NCBI GenBank assembly: GCA_938004235.1
Contig: CALKWL010000385.1
Location: 1-9,845 of the forward strand
Origin: an uncultured Gammaproteobacteria bacterium
Lineage (GTDB): Bacteria; Pseudomonadota; Gammaproteobacteria; Halothiobacillales; Halothiobacillaceae
DNA length: 9,845 nucleotides
Direction: 5' to 3'
The notes beneath the pieces are model-generated. The model had not been told where the DNA came from. It did not search any database and saw only the letters and a program-made list of their open reading frames with translations. Shown piece by piece: positions 1 through 6,862 of the stretch (its first letter is position 1; every line of letters begins with the position of its first letter). The position numbers and the translations under genes are program-made.

Positions 1-867
1 GTTCGTTGGCGTGACCTTGATTAAATAGATCCGATGGAGGAAAGACATTGCAAATGCAGTTTCCGAGACTGCACATACAAGCTTGCGGGGAGGGGCAAGA
101 AGACGATAGGAGGCAAGCTATTGGAATGAGGGCCAGAGCCGCTACGCCCCATTGGGCATTTCTCGAAATTTCGGCCCGCTGCCCACTTGAGCGGGCAGGA
201 CGCTGGTCATGATCACCCTGCACATAAAGTCGTCGGCGGTTTGGCGTCGCCACGGCCCTGTGCGCCTTAACGGCACCGAAGACGCGAGCTACAGTCGCGG
301 ACAAGGTGATGGAGTCGGGAAAGATGGCTGGACAGAGAACGGTCCGCCTTTGTGTGCCGACCGCACGCAAGCGACGCGCGCAAGGCCGGATCATGCATCC
401 GGGCCGAAGGCGTCAGCCGAACGGAGTTAGGGAAGCCCGAAGGGGTCCTCTGATCGATGACATGGAACCACCGCCAGAATCTGGTCCACCGATGCCAGCA
501 AGTAGCACCCGTGCGTGTCACGTACCCGCAGGCGAGAAATCGAGAGGAAGAGAAAATAATCGGCTTTTTGCATTCTGAGGTTGGGAACTGGGCTTCAGCG
601 GCGCCTTGGAACTGGTCCGTTTTGTGCAGAAGCTGGTTGCCCGGCACGTAACCCCATCGGCCTGTTGTGTGCAAAATAGGGTTGGAAACCCCCAGGACCA
701 GTGGCGGCAATGCAGCGGAAACGGCCAGTCGTTGTAATATAACGTCATGCAGTTGTCGGCCAGCTGCCGTCATTCGTGATCGCTAAATCACAAGCTCTCG
801 AGCGACCGGTTAGCACCGAAACCCGTCATGGACCCGATTTCGTGAGGGTGGCGCCAGGAGTGAACGC
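1..867. other. Region with no supported gene; several short hairpins
   Basis: I see no convincing protein here. The longest open frame (minus strand, 267-773) is rich in Arg, Ser, His and Cys, has no recognisable domain and no ribosome binding site, and looks like chance. Short inverted repeats cluster at the left: TGCAGT/ACTGCA (55-60 and 68-73), AGCTTGC/GCAAGCT (80-86 and 113-119), GCCC/GGGC (146-149 and 154-157), the palindrome CGAAATTTCG (164-173), and GCCCGCT/AGCGGGC (174-180 and 190-196). This could be part of a structured RNA, a decayed mobile element or an old intergenic region. The sequence does not decide between them. Confidence 0.5.
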
Positions 868-901
868 TGCCGCCTCTCCGCTTTCAAGCCTTGAGGCGGC
901 A
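868..901 (-). terminator. Possible terminator hairpin after the 909-2504 gene
   Basis: Read on the minus strand, TGCCGCCTC (901-893) pairs perfectly with GAGGCGGCA (876-868) across a 16-nt loop, starting 8 bases after the stop codon of the minus-strand gene. No T-tract follows, so it could also be only an mRNA-stabilising hairpin. Confidence 0.5.
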
Positions 902-908
902 ACGTCGA

Positions 909-2504
909 TCACGCGGGCTTGCTCACTTTCGGCAGATCGACCATGAAGGTCTGGCCCGGCTGACTGCACCCGGCGTCACAACAGCGCCCAGGCTGCTTGT
1001 TCTTGCTGATCGCCCGCGTGTCGTCAGCCAGCACGCCGCGATCCAGCAGACGCTCGACCAGCTCGACCTTGTTGCCGACCGGGTAGTGGCGCCAGATCTC
1101 CTGCTTCAGCGCAGTCGGCGAGCCGCCGCCGTGCAGGCTTATCAGCGAGTACCAGCCCCCCTGGTAGGAGGCGGTGAGATCCTCGATGAAGCGTGACACC
1201 TCGATCCGCTTGTCGTAGGGAACGCTCGGGTTGGCGCGCAGCACTTCGGCAAGCGTGGCAGCGGTCGCCGGGTTGTGGTCCTCGTCGGGGCCGGGCAAGG
1301 CGACGATCAGGCCGCCAGAGACTTCGTGCGCGAGCCGGTGCATGTCGTAGATCTGGGTCGAGAGCAGCAGCTTGCCGATGTTCGAATACACCGGCTCGGG
1401 CATGAAGCTTCTTGAGTGCGGGTCCTGCACCGCATAGACGCTCGCCGCCACGCCGCAGGCGTAGAAACCCTCGGTGATCTTGATCAACTCGACCATTGGG
1501 TCGCGCAGGTTGGCCTTCTTGTCCGGATCGAGGCCGTTCGCTTCGCACATCAGCGCTCCGGCGCCGATCAGCAGATCGCCGAAGCCGGCGCGCGCAGCGA
1601 TGCAACTGTGGCGGTGGTGGGTCGCGTAGTTGTAGGTGACGTCCCCCGAGAACTCCCATTCCCCGGCGAGGAACACCCGCTCCCACGGCACGAAGACCTT
1701 GTCGAAGATCACCACGCCGGTCGATTGGCCATACTTGCGTGAGAAGAGCGGTGCGCCGTGCTCTGGCTTCTCGCCGGGACGTCCGGCCGGCCGGGCGACG
1801 ATGGTCACCCCCGGCGCATCGACTGGCACGGCACAGCACAGCGCGAAATCCTTGTCGTCGGCGCGCATGTTTCGCGAAGGCATGACCAGGAACTCATGCA
1901 CGTATGGTGCGCCGGTAACGATGGCCTTGGTGCCAGTGATCACGATGCCCTTGGTGTTGCGCTCAACCACATGAACATAGACGTCCTGGTTCAGCTGCTG
2001 GCTGGGGCGCTTGCTGCGGTCGCCCTTGGCGTCGGTCATCGCGATGCCCAGTGTCAGATCCTCATCCTGGACGCGCTGGAGATAGGAGGCGAACCTGGCG
2101 CGGTACTCCGTCGAACCCTTAGCGTCGTCCAGCTTGGCCATGGCCTGGCCGATGCCGTTGAGGGCGTCGTGCGCGAGGTAACGCTGCGCGCAGCCCGTCT
2201 CCTGGCACAGCACGCGGATCGCTTCGAGCTTGTTGAGCAAGTCGCCGGCCGATTCGTTAATGTGCAGCATCCGGTTGACCGTCTTGCCCGACACCGACTG
2301 CTTCGCGAGCATCAGCGGCGCCAGCGCCGGGTCGTGCGCGAAGTCGTAGGTGACCGCCAGGGCGTTGATCCCGGGTTGCAGAGAAGGCGCATCGGCGACG
2401 GACTCGATCCGTTGTCCATCGACATAGACGGTGGGTTTGTACTTTCTCAGGGACTCCCGGTACTCCTGACCGTCCATCAAACCGCTGGTGAGCGTGGCTG
2501 ACAT
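909..2504 (-). CDS. 4-hydroxyphenylacetate 3-hydroxylase / 4-hydroxybutyryl-CoA dehydratase superfamily flavoprotein
   Basis: 531 residues, a normal length for this FAD-binding, acyl-CoA-dehydrogenase-like superfamily (HpaB oxygenases and AbfD dehydratases/vinylacetyl-CoA isomerases). Recognisable parts are the N-terminal TSGLMDGQEYRESLR, the helical segment QETGCAQRYLAHDALN (101-116), the FAD-domain stretch around TGTKAIVTGAP (190-200), HHRHSC (296-301), and SGGLIVALPGP (396-406). AbfD binds a [4Fe-4S] cluster through Cys99, Cys103, His292 and Cys299 (from memory). By eye these align with C105, Y109, H297 and A304, so two ligands appear lost and an AbfD-type dehydratase is unlikely. The tail carries CCDAGC (508-513). 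The start is fixed by an AGGAG motif six bases before ATG. The gene is divergent from a TetR gene, with a palindrome in the shared gap. Substrate is unknown; an aromatic hydroxylase, or an acyl-CoA enzyme without cluster, are the alternatives. Confidence 0.85.
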   Translation of the reverse strand: MSATLTSGLMDGQEYRESLRKYKPTVYVDGQRIESVADAPSLQPGINALAVTYDFAHDPALAPLMLAKQSVSGKTVNRMLHINESAGDLLNKLEAIRVLCQETGCAQRYLAHDALNGIGQAMAKLDDAKGSTEYRARFASYLQRVQDEDLTLGIAMTDAKGDRSKRPSQQLNQDVYVHVVERNTKGIVITGTKAIVTGAPYVHEFLVMPSRNMRADDKDFALCCAVPVDAPGVTIVARPAGRPGEKPEHGAPLFSRKYGQSTGVVIFDKVFVPWERVFLAGEWEFSGDVTYNYATHHRHSCIAARAGFGDLLIGAGALMCEANGLDPDKKANLRDPMVELIKITEGFYACGVAASVYAVQDPHSRSFMPEPVYSNIGKLLLSTQIYDMHRLAHEVSGGLIVALPGPDEDHNPATAATLAEVLRANPSVPYDKRIEVSRFIEDLTASYQGGWYSLISLHGGGSPTALKQEIWRHYPVGNKVELVERLLDRGVLADDTRAISKNKQPGRCCDAGCSQPGQTFMVDLPKVSKPA

Positions 2505-2534
2505 GGCGACTCCTCTCTGGTGGCGTGCTTATGA

Positions 2535-2553
2535 AATTGAACAGTGTTCAATT
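2535..2553. promoter_or_regulatory. Perfect 19-bp palindromic operator in divergent promoter region
   Basis: AATTGAACAGTGTTCAATT is two 9-bp arms around a central G, with no mismatch. It sits midway between the divergent starts at 2504 (minus) and 2579 (plus), where a TetR dimer could control both genes. Binding by the adjacent regulator is inferred from position and symmetry. Confidence 0.8.
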
Positions 2554-2578
2554 CTTAGGCCAGTGTAGAATTCGTGTC

Positions 2579-3256
2579 ATGCCTAAGTCAACGATTGCCC
2601 GTAACGAAGGAGCCGGCGCTCGCACGACGCCGGGCGAACCGCGCGCGCGCCGCGAACGCACGCTCAATGAGGCGCGCCGCACGCTGATCCTCGATGCTGC
2701 GCGAGCTGCGTTCTTCGAGCTCGGCCTGGATGGCGCGAGCCTGCGCGAGATCGCCAAGCGGGCGGGCTATACCCCAGGCGCCATCTACAGCTACTTTGCC
2801 AATCTGGAAGAGATCTATGGCGCCCTGCTGGGCGAATCCCTGCAACGCCTGAACGCGGTCGTCGCTGCCGCCGATGTGCGTTCCGGCGCGCCCGCTGAGC
2901 TGTTGCGGGCCAAGGCCCGCGCCTTCTACACGTTCTACCGCGACAACCCGAAGGAGCTGGACCTCGGCTTCTACCTGTTCAATGGGGTCAAGCCCCGGGG
3001 GCTGACGCCCGAGCTGAACCAGACGCTCAACGAACAGTTGATGGCGGCCCTGCGCCCCGTCGAGCTTCAGCTCACGGCATTGGGCCTGCGCGTCGACGAG
3101 GCCATCGCCGAGACCACAGCCGTGTTCGCGCACATCGTCGGTGTGCTCGTGCTGAACAACACCGGGCGCATCCGCCTGTTCAAGCAAAACCCGGACACGC
3201 TCTTCGAGCGCTACATGGACGCCCTCCTCGCGCGCCTCCCTGCACCACGCACCTGA
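2579..3256 (+). CDS. TetR/AcrR-family transcriptional regulator (regulator 1)
   Basis: 225 residues. The N-terminal DNA-binding domain is clear: a basic lead (RARRERTLNEARRTLILDAA) then the helix-turn-helix at about residues 53-73 (ASLREIAKRAGYTPGAIYSYF) and NLEEIYGALL, as in TetR proteins. The C-terminal ligand domain is all helical, with AFYTFYRDNP and a late HIVGVLVLNNTGRIRLF segment resembling TetR C-terminal dimerisation domains. The inducer is unknown; given the neighbours an acyl-CoA or aromatic acid is plausible. I chose ATG 2579 over in-frame starts at 2525 (GTG) and 2531 (ATG), because those would place the palindrome inside the gene and add residues unlike the family. No Shine-Dalgarno is visible before 2579. 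A TAGAAT at 2566-2571 could be a -10 box, giving a leaderless or nearly leaderless message. It probably represses itself and the divergent flavoprotein gene. Confidence 0.88.
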   Translation: MPKSTIARNEGAGARTTPGEPRARRERTLNEARRTLILDAARAAFFELGLDGASLREIAKRAGYTPGAIYSYFANLEEIYGALLGESLQRLNAVVAAADVRSGAPAELLRAKARAFYTFYRDNPKELDLGFYLFNGVKPRGLTPELNQTLNEQLMAALRPVELQLTALGLRVDEAIAETTAVFAHIVGVLVLNNTGRIRLFKQNPDTLFERYMDALLARLPAPRT

Positions 3257-3282
3257 GCACACGCAAACGCCTCGCCAGGGGC

Positions 3283-3311
3283 TTGCACGCCAAAAAGAAC
3301 TGAACTATGGT
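3283..3311 (+). promoter_or_regulatory. Predicted sigma70-type promoter of the regulator 2 operon
   Basis: TTGCAC (3283-3288), a 17-bp spacer and TATGGT (3306-3311) form a plausible -35/-10 pair, with transcription expected to start near 3318, about 23 bases before the ATG. The matches to consensus are partial. The -10 box lies inside the first operator-like repeat, as expected for an autorepressed promoter. Confidence 0.5.
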
Positions 3312-3333
3312 TCACTCGCTGAATTAAAGTTCA
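3301..3333. promoter_or_regulatory. Two tandem operator-like inverted repeats before regulator 2
   Basis: TGAAC-TATG-GTTCA (3301-3314) is a perfect 5+5 inverted repeat. TGAAT-TAAA-GTTCA (3320-3333) is a second copy with one mismatch. Their centres are 19 bp apart, nearly two helical turns, and they cover the predicted -10 box and transcription start. They resemble the palindrome at 2535-2553 in half-site (TGAAC/GTTCA) but have a 4-bp rather than 3-bp spacer. Confidence 0.65.
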
Positions 3334-3340
3334 CTTCATC

Positions 3341-4021
3341 ATGGCCTATCGCAAGACCGAACGCGTCGAGGCACGCCTCGCCGATAACCGCAAACGCATC
3401 CTGGACGCTGCCCGCCGGCTGGTTTCCGAGGGGGGCTGGAGCGAGGCACAGATCAGTCACGTCGCCTCCGCAGCCGGGATCGCGACCGGCTCGGTTTACC
3501 GCTACTTCCCCTCCAAGGCGGACCTGTGCGTCGAGGTGCTGTCGGTCGTGTCGCAGCGCGAGGTCGATGTGCTCGAGGCCATCGCCAACAACGCCGAAGC
3601 GGCTTATCAGACCCTGCATGTGGCGGTCTCGGCCTTCGTCGAGCGTGCGATGCGCAACCGGCGCCTGGCCTACGCCTTGATCGCCGAGCCCTGCGACCGC
3701 GAGATCGAGGAGGCGCGGTTGGTGTATCGCCACGCCATCAGCAAACAGATCATGCGCATCGTCAAGGACGGCCAGGCCTCGGGTGACTTCCGCGCCGACC
3801 TGGACCCCAGCATCGCCGCCACGGTGATCGTGGGCGGCTTCATGGAAAGCCTTATCGGCCCACTCTCGCCGCTCAACACCGATTTCGACCGTTCGGGCAG
3901 CGAGGGTCCCGAGGCCGTCCATGCCCTCGCAGGCCAGATCGCCGAAGTGTGCTGCGCGGCCGTCGCGGTCTACCCCGACAAGATCGCTTCACTCGACACC
4001 CACCAGAGGAGGCACGCATGA
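3341..4021 (+). CDS. TetR/AcrR-family transcriptional regulator (regulator 2)
   Basis: 226 residues. The N-terminal TetR domain runs through NRKRILDAARRLVSEGGWSE and a helix-turn-helix at about residues 36-56 (AQISHVASAAGIATGSVYRYF), followed by PSKADLCVEVL, a very typical TetR sequence. The helical C-terminal part (YQTLHVAVSAFVERAMRNRRLAYALIAEP onwards) should bind a small ligand and dimerise. The ATG at 3341 lies 7 bases after the second operator-like repeat, with no clear Shine-Dalgarno. The stop codon overlaps the start of the acyl-CoA dehydrogenase gene as ATGA (4018-4021), so the two are translationally coupled and co-transcribed. The likely role is autorepression of this operon, relieved by the enzyme's substrate or product; the ligand is not deducible. 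It differs clearly from regulator 1 outside the DNA-binding domain. Confidence 0.9.
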   Translation: MAYRKTERVEARLADNRKRILDAARRLVSEGGWSEAQISHVASAAGIATGSVYRYFPSKADLCVEVLSVVSQREVDVLEAIANNAEAAYQTLHVAVSAFVERAMRNRRLAYALIAEPCDREIEEARLVYRHAISKQIMRIVKDGQASGDFRADLDPSIAATVIVGGFMESLIGPLSPLNTDFDRSGSEGPEAVHALAGQIAEVCCAAVAVYPDKIASLDTHQRRHA

Positions 4022-5733
4022 ACGCACCCAACCCTGCCCAGAGCGTCCTCAAGACGAGCCCCGACCGCTATTCGACCCACGTCGTCAAGAACCAGGCGGC
4101 GATGCCGAGCGGCTTCAACGCCTTCGACGACGACGTTGTGCTGAAGGCCGCCATCGAGCGCGAAGCGCCGTGGGCGGCTTCCCGCTGCGCCGCCATCGGC
4201 CAGCTGGCGGGCGACGACGCGGTGCAGGAGCTGGCGCGACAGGCCAACCGCAATATTCCCGAGCTCAAGACCCACGACCGCTTCGGCAACCGTATCGACT
4301 GGGTCGATTTCCACCCGACCTGGCACGAGCTGATGTCGCTCGCCTGGCAGCACGAGGTGCCGACCCTGTCGTGGACGAGCAAGGAGAAGCATCCGCACTA
4401 TGCGCGCGCGGTGCTCTCCTACCTGTGGAACCAGGTCGAGCAGGGCACCGGCTGCCCGACCGGCATGGCCTATGCCTCCTACGCGGGGTTCAGCCACGAG
4501 CCCGCGCTGAAGATCTGGGCCGAGAAGTGCTTGGGCACGGTCTACGAGAACAGCCGCCGCGAAGTGGGCGACAAGCCTTCGGTGGTGATCGGGTATGCGA
4601 TGACCGAGAAACAGGGCGGCTCGGACCTGCGCGAGACGCAGACCACGGCGGCGTTCTCGCACACCGCCGACTACCACGGCGCCACCGCGCACTGGTACGA
4701 GCTGACCGGCCACAAGTGGTTCTGCTCCGTGCCGCAGTCGGACGGCTTCTTCACGCTGGCCAAGGTCAATGGCGGCGTTACCTGCTTCTTCCTGCCGCGC
4801 ACGCTGCCCGACGGCAGCTACAACCGCTTCTTCATCCAGCGACTCAAGGACAAGGCAGGCAACCGTTCCAACGCGGGCAGTGAGGTCGAGTACAGCGGCA
4901 CGCTGGCGATCCGCGTGGGTCAGGAAGGCGCTGGCATCCGCGAGATCATCTCCCACTCGCACCTCACCCGCCTGGACTTCGCCGTGGGCTCCGCCGGCCT
5001 GATGCGCCAGGTCCTGACGCTGGCGCTGAACCACGCCACCACCCGCAATGGCTTCGGTTCCAGCCTGGCCAAGCGCCCCATGATGGCCAACGTGCTGGCC
5101 GACATGGCGGTGGAAGTGGAGGCCGCCACCCTGATGGCGCTGCGCATCGCCAAGGCGACCGATTACATCGACGCCGATCCGCAGAAGAAGGCCTTTGCCC
5201 GGGTGACGACGCCGATGGCGAAATACTTCAATTGCTCGCGCGTGGTCGCGGTCGCCAACGAAGCCTTGCAGTGCCACGGCGGCAACGGCTTCGTCGAGGA
5301 CGGCCCGATGGCCCGTCTCTACCGCGAAGCGCCGCTCAACAGTGTGTGGGAAGGCACGGCAAACATGATGTGCATGGACGTGCGCCGGGCCATGCTAAAG
5401 GACGCGAGCTGCCGCGACGCCCTGTTCGCCGAACTGGCTGACGTGCGCGGGCAGGATGCGCGCTTCGATGCCTACGTCGGTGCGATGGGGCCGGTGCTCG
5501 ACGCCATGCTGGAGGACGAGTTCTTCGCCCGCCCGGCGTCCGAAGCAATCGCCCGCTCGCTGCAAGGCGCCGAACTGCTGCGCCACTCGACGCCCGAGGT
5601 CATCGACGTCTTCATGAAGACCCGGCTCGGCGGCAGCATCAACAGCTGGGGCGCCATGTTCGGCACCCTCGGGCCGGGTGTGAGCCAGGCGCAGGCGGAC
5701 ATCATCGTCGAGCGCGCACGCGTCAAGCGCTGA
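4018..5733 (+). CDS. AidB-like acyl-CoA dehydrogenase family flavoprotein
   Basis: 571 residues from the ATG at 4018, preceded by GAGGAGG (4006-4012). A longer in-frame reading from 3949 lies inside regulator 2 and is not needed. The N-terminal domain matches the AidB type (THVVKNQ at 20-26, FDDDVVLKAAIEREA, DFHPTWHELM at 97-106). The FAD/substrate core includes MTEKQGGSD (195-203), TGHKWFCS (230-237), CHGGNGF (419-425) and NSVWEGTANM (441-450), whose E445 aligns with the catalytic base of acyl-CoA dehydrogenases. E. coli AidB (541 residues, Ada alkylation response) binds DNA through a basic C-terminal domain. Here residues 461-571 have about 16 acidic and 13 basic side chains, and no ada or alkB is nearby. 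A metabolic acyl-CoA dehydrogenase oxidising an unknown thioester, soluble in the cytoplasm, is therefore more likely than DNA repair. Confidence 0.92.
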   Translation: MNAPNPAQSVLKTSPDRYSTHVVKNQAAMPSGFNAFDDDVVLKAAIEREAPWAASRCAAIGQLAGDDAVQELARQANRNIPELKTHDRFGNRIDWVDFHPTWHELMSLAWQHEVPTLSWTSKEKHPHYARAVLSYLWNQVEQGTGCPTGMAYASYAGFSHEPALKIWAEKCLGTVYENSRREVGDKPSVVIGYAMTEKQGGSDLRETQTTAAFSHTADYHGATAHWYELTGHKWFCSVPQSDGFFTLAKVNGGVTCFFLPRTLPDGSYNRFFIQRLKDKAGNRSNAGSEVEYSGTLAIRVGQEGAGIREIISHSHLTRLDFAVGSAGLMRQVLTLALNHATTRNGFGSSLAKRPMMANVLADMAVEVEAATLMALRIAKATDYIDADPQKKAFARVTTPMAKYFNCSRVVAVANEALQCHGGNGFVEDGPMARLYREAPLNSVWEGTANMMCMDVRRAMLKDASCRDALFAELADVRGQDARFDAYVGAMGPVLDAMLEDEFFARPASEAIARSLQGAELLRHSTPEVIDVFMKTRLGGSINSWGAMFGTLGPGVSQAQADIIVERARVKR

Positions 5734-5757
5734 GCTTCTTCCGTTCGCCCCGCTTCT

Positions 5758-5803
5758 CGCGAGGCCCCTCCGCCTGCAAAGGCGAGGGGCCTCGCGTTCG
5801 TTC
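5758..5803 (+). terminator. Strong terminator hairpin after the acyl-CoA dehydrogenase gene
   Basis: CGCGAGGCCCCT then CGCC (5758-5774, one bulged C at 5770) pairs with GGCG-AGGGGCCTCGCG (5781-5796) across the loop TGCAAA. The 16-bp stem begins 24 bases after the stop codon. The following TTCGTTCT is only moderately T-rich. It separates the operon from the broken LysE gene. Confidence 0.75.
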
Positions 5804-5810
5804 TGGCTGA

Positions 5811-6465
5811 ATGCGCGCACCGCACGGTCTCGTGCGGCGCAAATCCGAAAACGAAAGTTATAGAACATCGCAGTTGCTGCTCTTCGCAGCCACCGTGCTG
5901 CCCTTGGTCTGCACACCCGGTCCCGACCTGCTGTTCATTGCCAGGTCTCGCCGGCGGGCCTCAGGGCGCCTTGCGCGCCAATGTCGGAGTGATTGCGGGT
6001 TACGTCGCGCACGCGGTCCTGGGCGCGCTAGGCGTTGCCGCCGTGGTGGCCACCTCGCCGTGGCTATTCGAGGCACTGCGCTGGACCGGCATTGCATACC
6101 TGAGCTATCTCGCCATCCAGATGCTGCGCTCGGCCTTGAAGCCAGGCAACCTTGCACTGCACGCCAGCCCGCGACCCGCCTCGCTGTGCAAGGGTTTCCT
6201 GACCAGCTTTCTCAACCCGAAGGGCTTGATGGTCTACTTCTCCATCCTGCCCAACTTTATGACTGTCGGTGACGACGTGGCCGTGCAAGCGCTTGCACTC
6301 TCAGCGGTCTTAGTTGCCCTGTGCGCCGTGGTGTATGGGATGGTGGGCTACGTCGTCGCGGCATCGGGAGCATCCGGCGGCGTCAATGGACGTGCTCGTC
6401 GGATCATCGAGGGGTTTGCCGTGGGCATGCTTGCGCTTGTGGCTGTGCATGTGGCGCGGCCTTGA
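5811..6465 (+). pseudogene. LysE/RhtB-family amino-acid exporter, frameshifted
   Basis: LysE-family proteins are inner-membrane exporters of about 200-210 residues with the N-terminal motif TPGPD. One frame (from 5811) encodes QLLLFAATVLPLVCTPGPDLLFIA, which is transmembrane helix 1 and the motif. The rest continues in another frame from about 5944: GLAGGPQGALRANVGVIAGY, then hydrophobic helices and the conserved GFLTSFLNPKGLMVYFSILPNF, ending at the stop 6463-6465. Joining them requires a shift at about 5943-5946 (one extra base or two lost). The total span equals a full-length family member, so this is a single-lesion pseudogene or a sequencing error rather than a fragment. The original start is uncertain. 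ATG 5811 is the only in-frame ATG before the motif but adds a longer than usual, polar leader, and no good ribosome binding site is visible. Confidence 0.8.
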
Positions 6466-6833
6466 GGGTCCAGGCAATCTGCCAAGCTGGCGTGCGGGTC
6501 GTAGGCTCGAAGGTCTAGGTCCGGCCACAACCGGTCCATCGTAGTTCGGGCATTGCCGTCGTTGAAACGACTGCAGCGTTCCGAAACCGGCCGGATGGAC
6601 TACGGAAGCAGCTCGGCCTCAGCTGCCGGTGGCTTTATGGCGCAGTCAGGCAACAATGTGCCGGTCACCTGCCGTTCAAGCGTCGGGAGACGGCGAACGG
6701 CGGCTTCTCCGTCCTGCCAACTGGAACTACCGACCCAATCTTGCCGCTGAGCTTTGAGGAAAGCTGTCACTCGATGGCAACATCTTAGGTGCCGCACATC
6801 CGGCGTTCCCGCTGGCGCGGCAGATGCGCATCT
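6466..6833. other. Non-coding stretch between LysE remnant and IS630 element
   Basis: No frame here looks like a protein, and open frames are short and low in hydrophobic residues. Visible features are an imperfect inverted repeat GGTCCGG/CCGGTCC at about 6519-6538 and a 12-bp perfect palindrome AGATGCGCATCT (6822-6833) directly against the insertion sequence. It may be decayed mobile or intergenic repeat DNA. Confidence 0.45.
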
Positions 6834-6857
6834 ACTATTAACCCGGCAATCAAATAG
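6834..6857 (+). repeat. IS630 terminal inverted repeat, left
   Basis: Reads ACTATTAACCCGGCAAT then CAAATAG. It pairs with 7923-7946 in 23 of 24 positions, the one difference being C at 6851 against the T expected. Confidence 0.9.
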
Positions 6858-6862
6858 GCAAT

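Noticed and set aside
20..30. ATTAAATAGAT shared with the IS630 right end (inverse at 7921-7931)
   Set aside because: Only 11 AT-rich bases match and the GC-rich tip of the inverted repeat is absent; probably chance.
260..266. GTGCGCC resembling a group II intron 5' end
   Set aside because: I found no domain V-like hairpin, no reverse transcriptase and no 3' end; the heptamer alone is not evidence.
267..773. 168-residue open frame on the minus strand
   Set aside because: No ribosome binding site, no domain, and Arg/Ser/His/Cys-rich low-complexity composition; typical of chance openness in GC-rich DNA.
3970..5277. 435-residue open frame on the minus strand opposite the acyl-CoA dehydrogenase gene
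   Set aside because: It is a shadow of the real gene: Arg/Gly/His/Val-rich with no domain, while the plus strand encodes a fully conserved protein.
5938..6465. Reading the LysE remnant as an intact 175-residue protein from TTG 5938
   Set aside because: It would lack helix 1 and the TPGPD motif, which lie directly upstream in another frame, so it is the second part of a broken gene.
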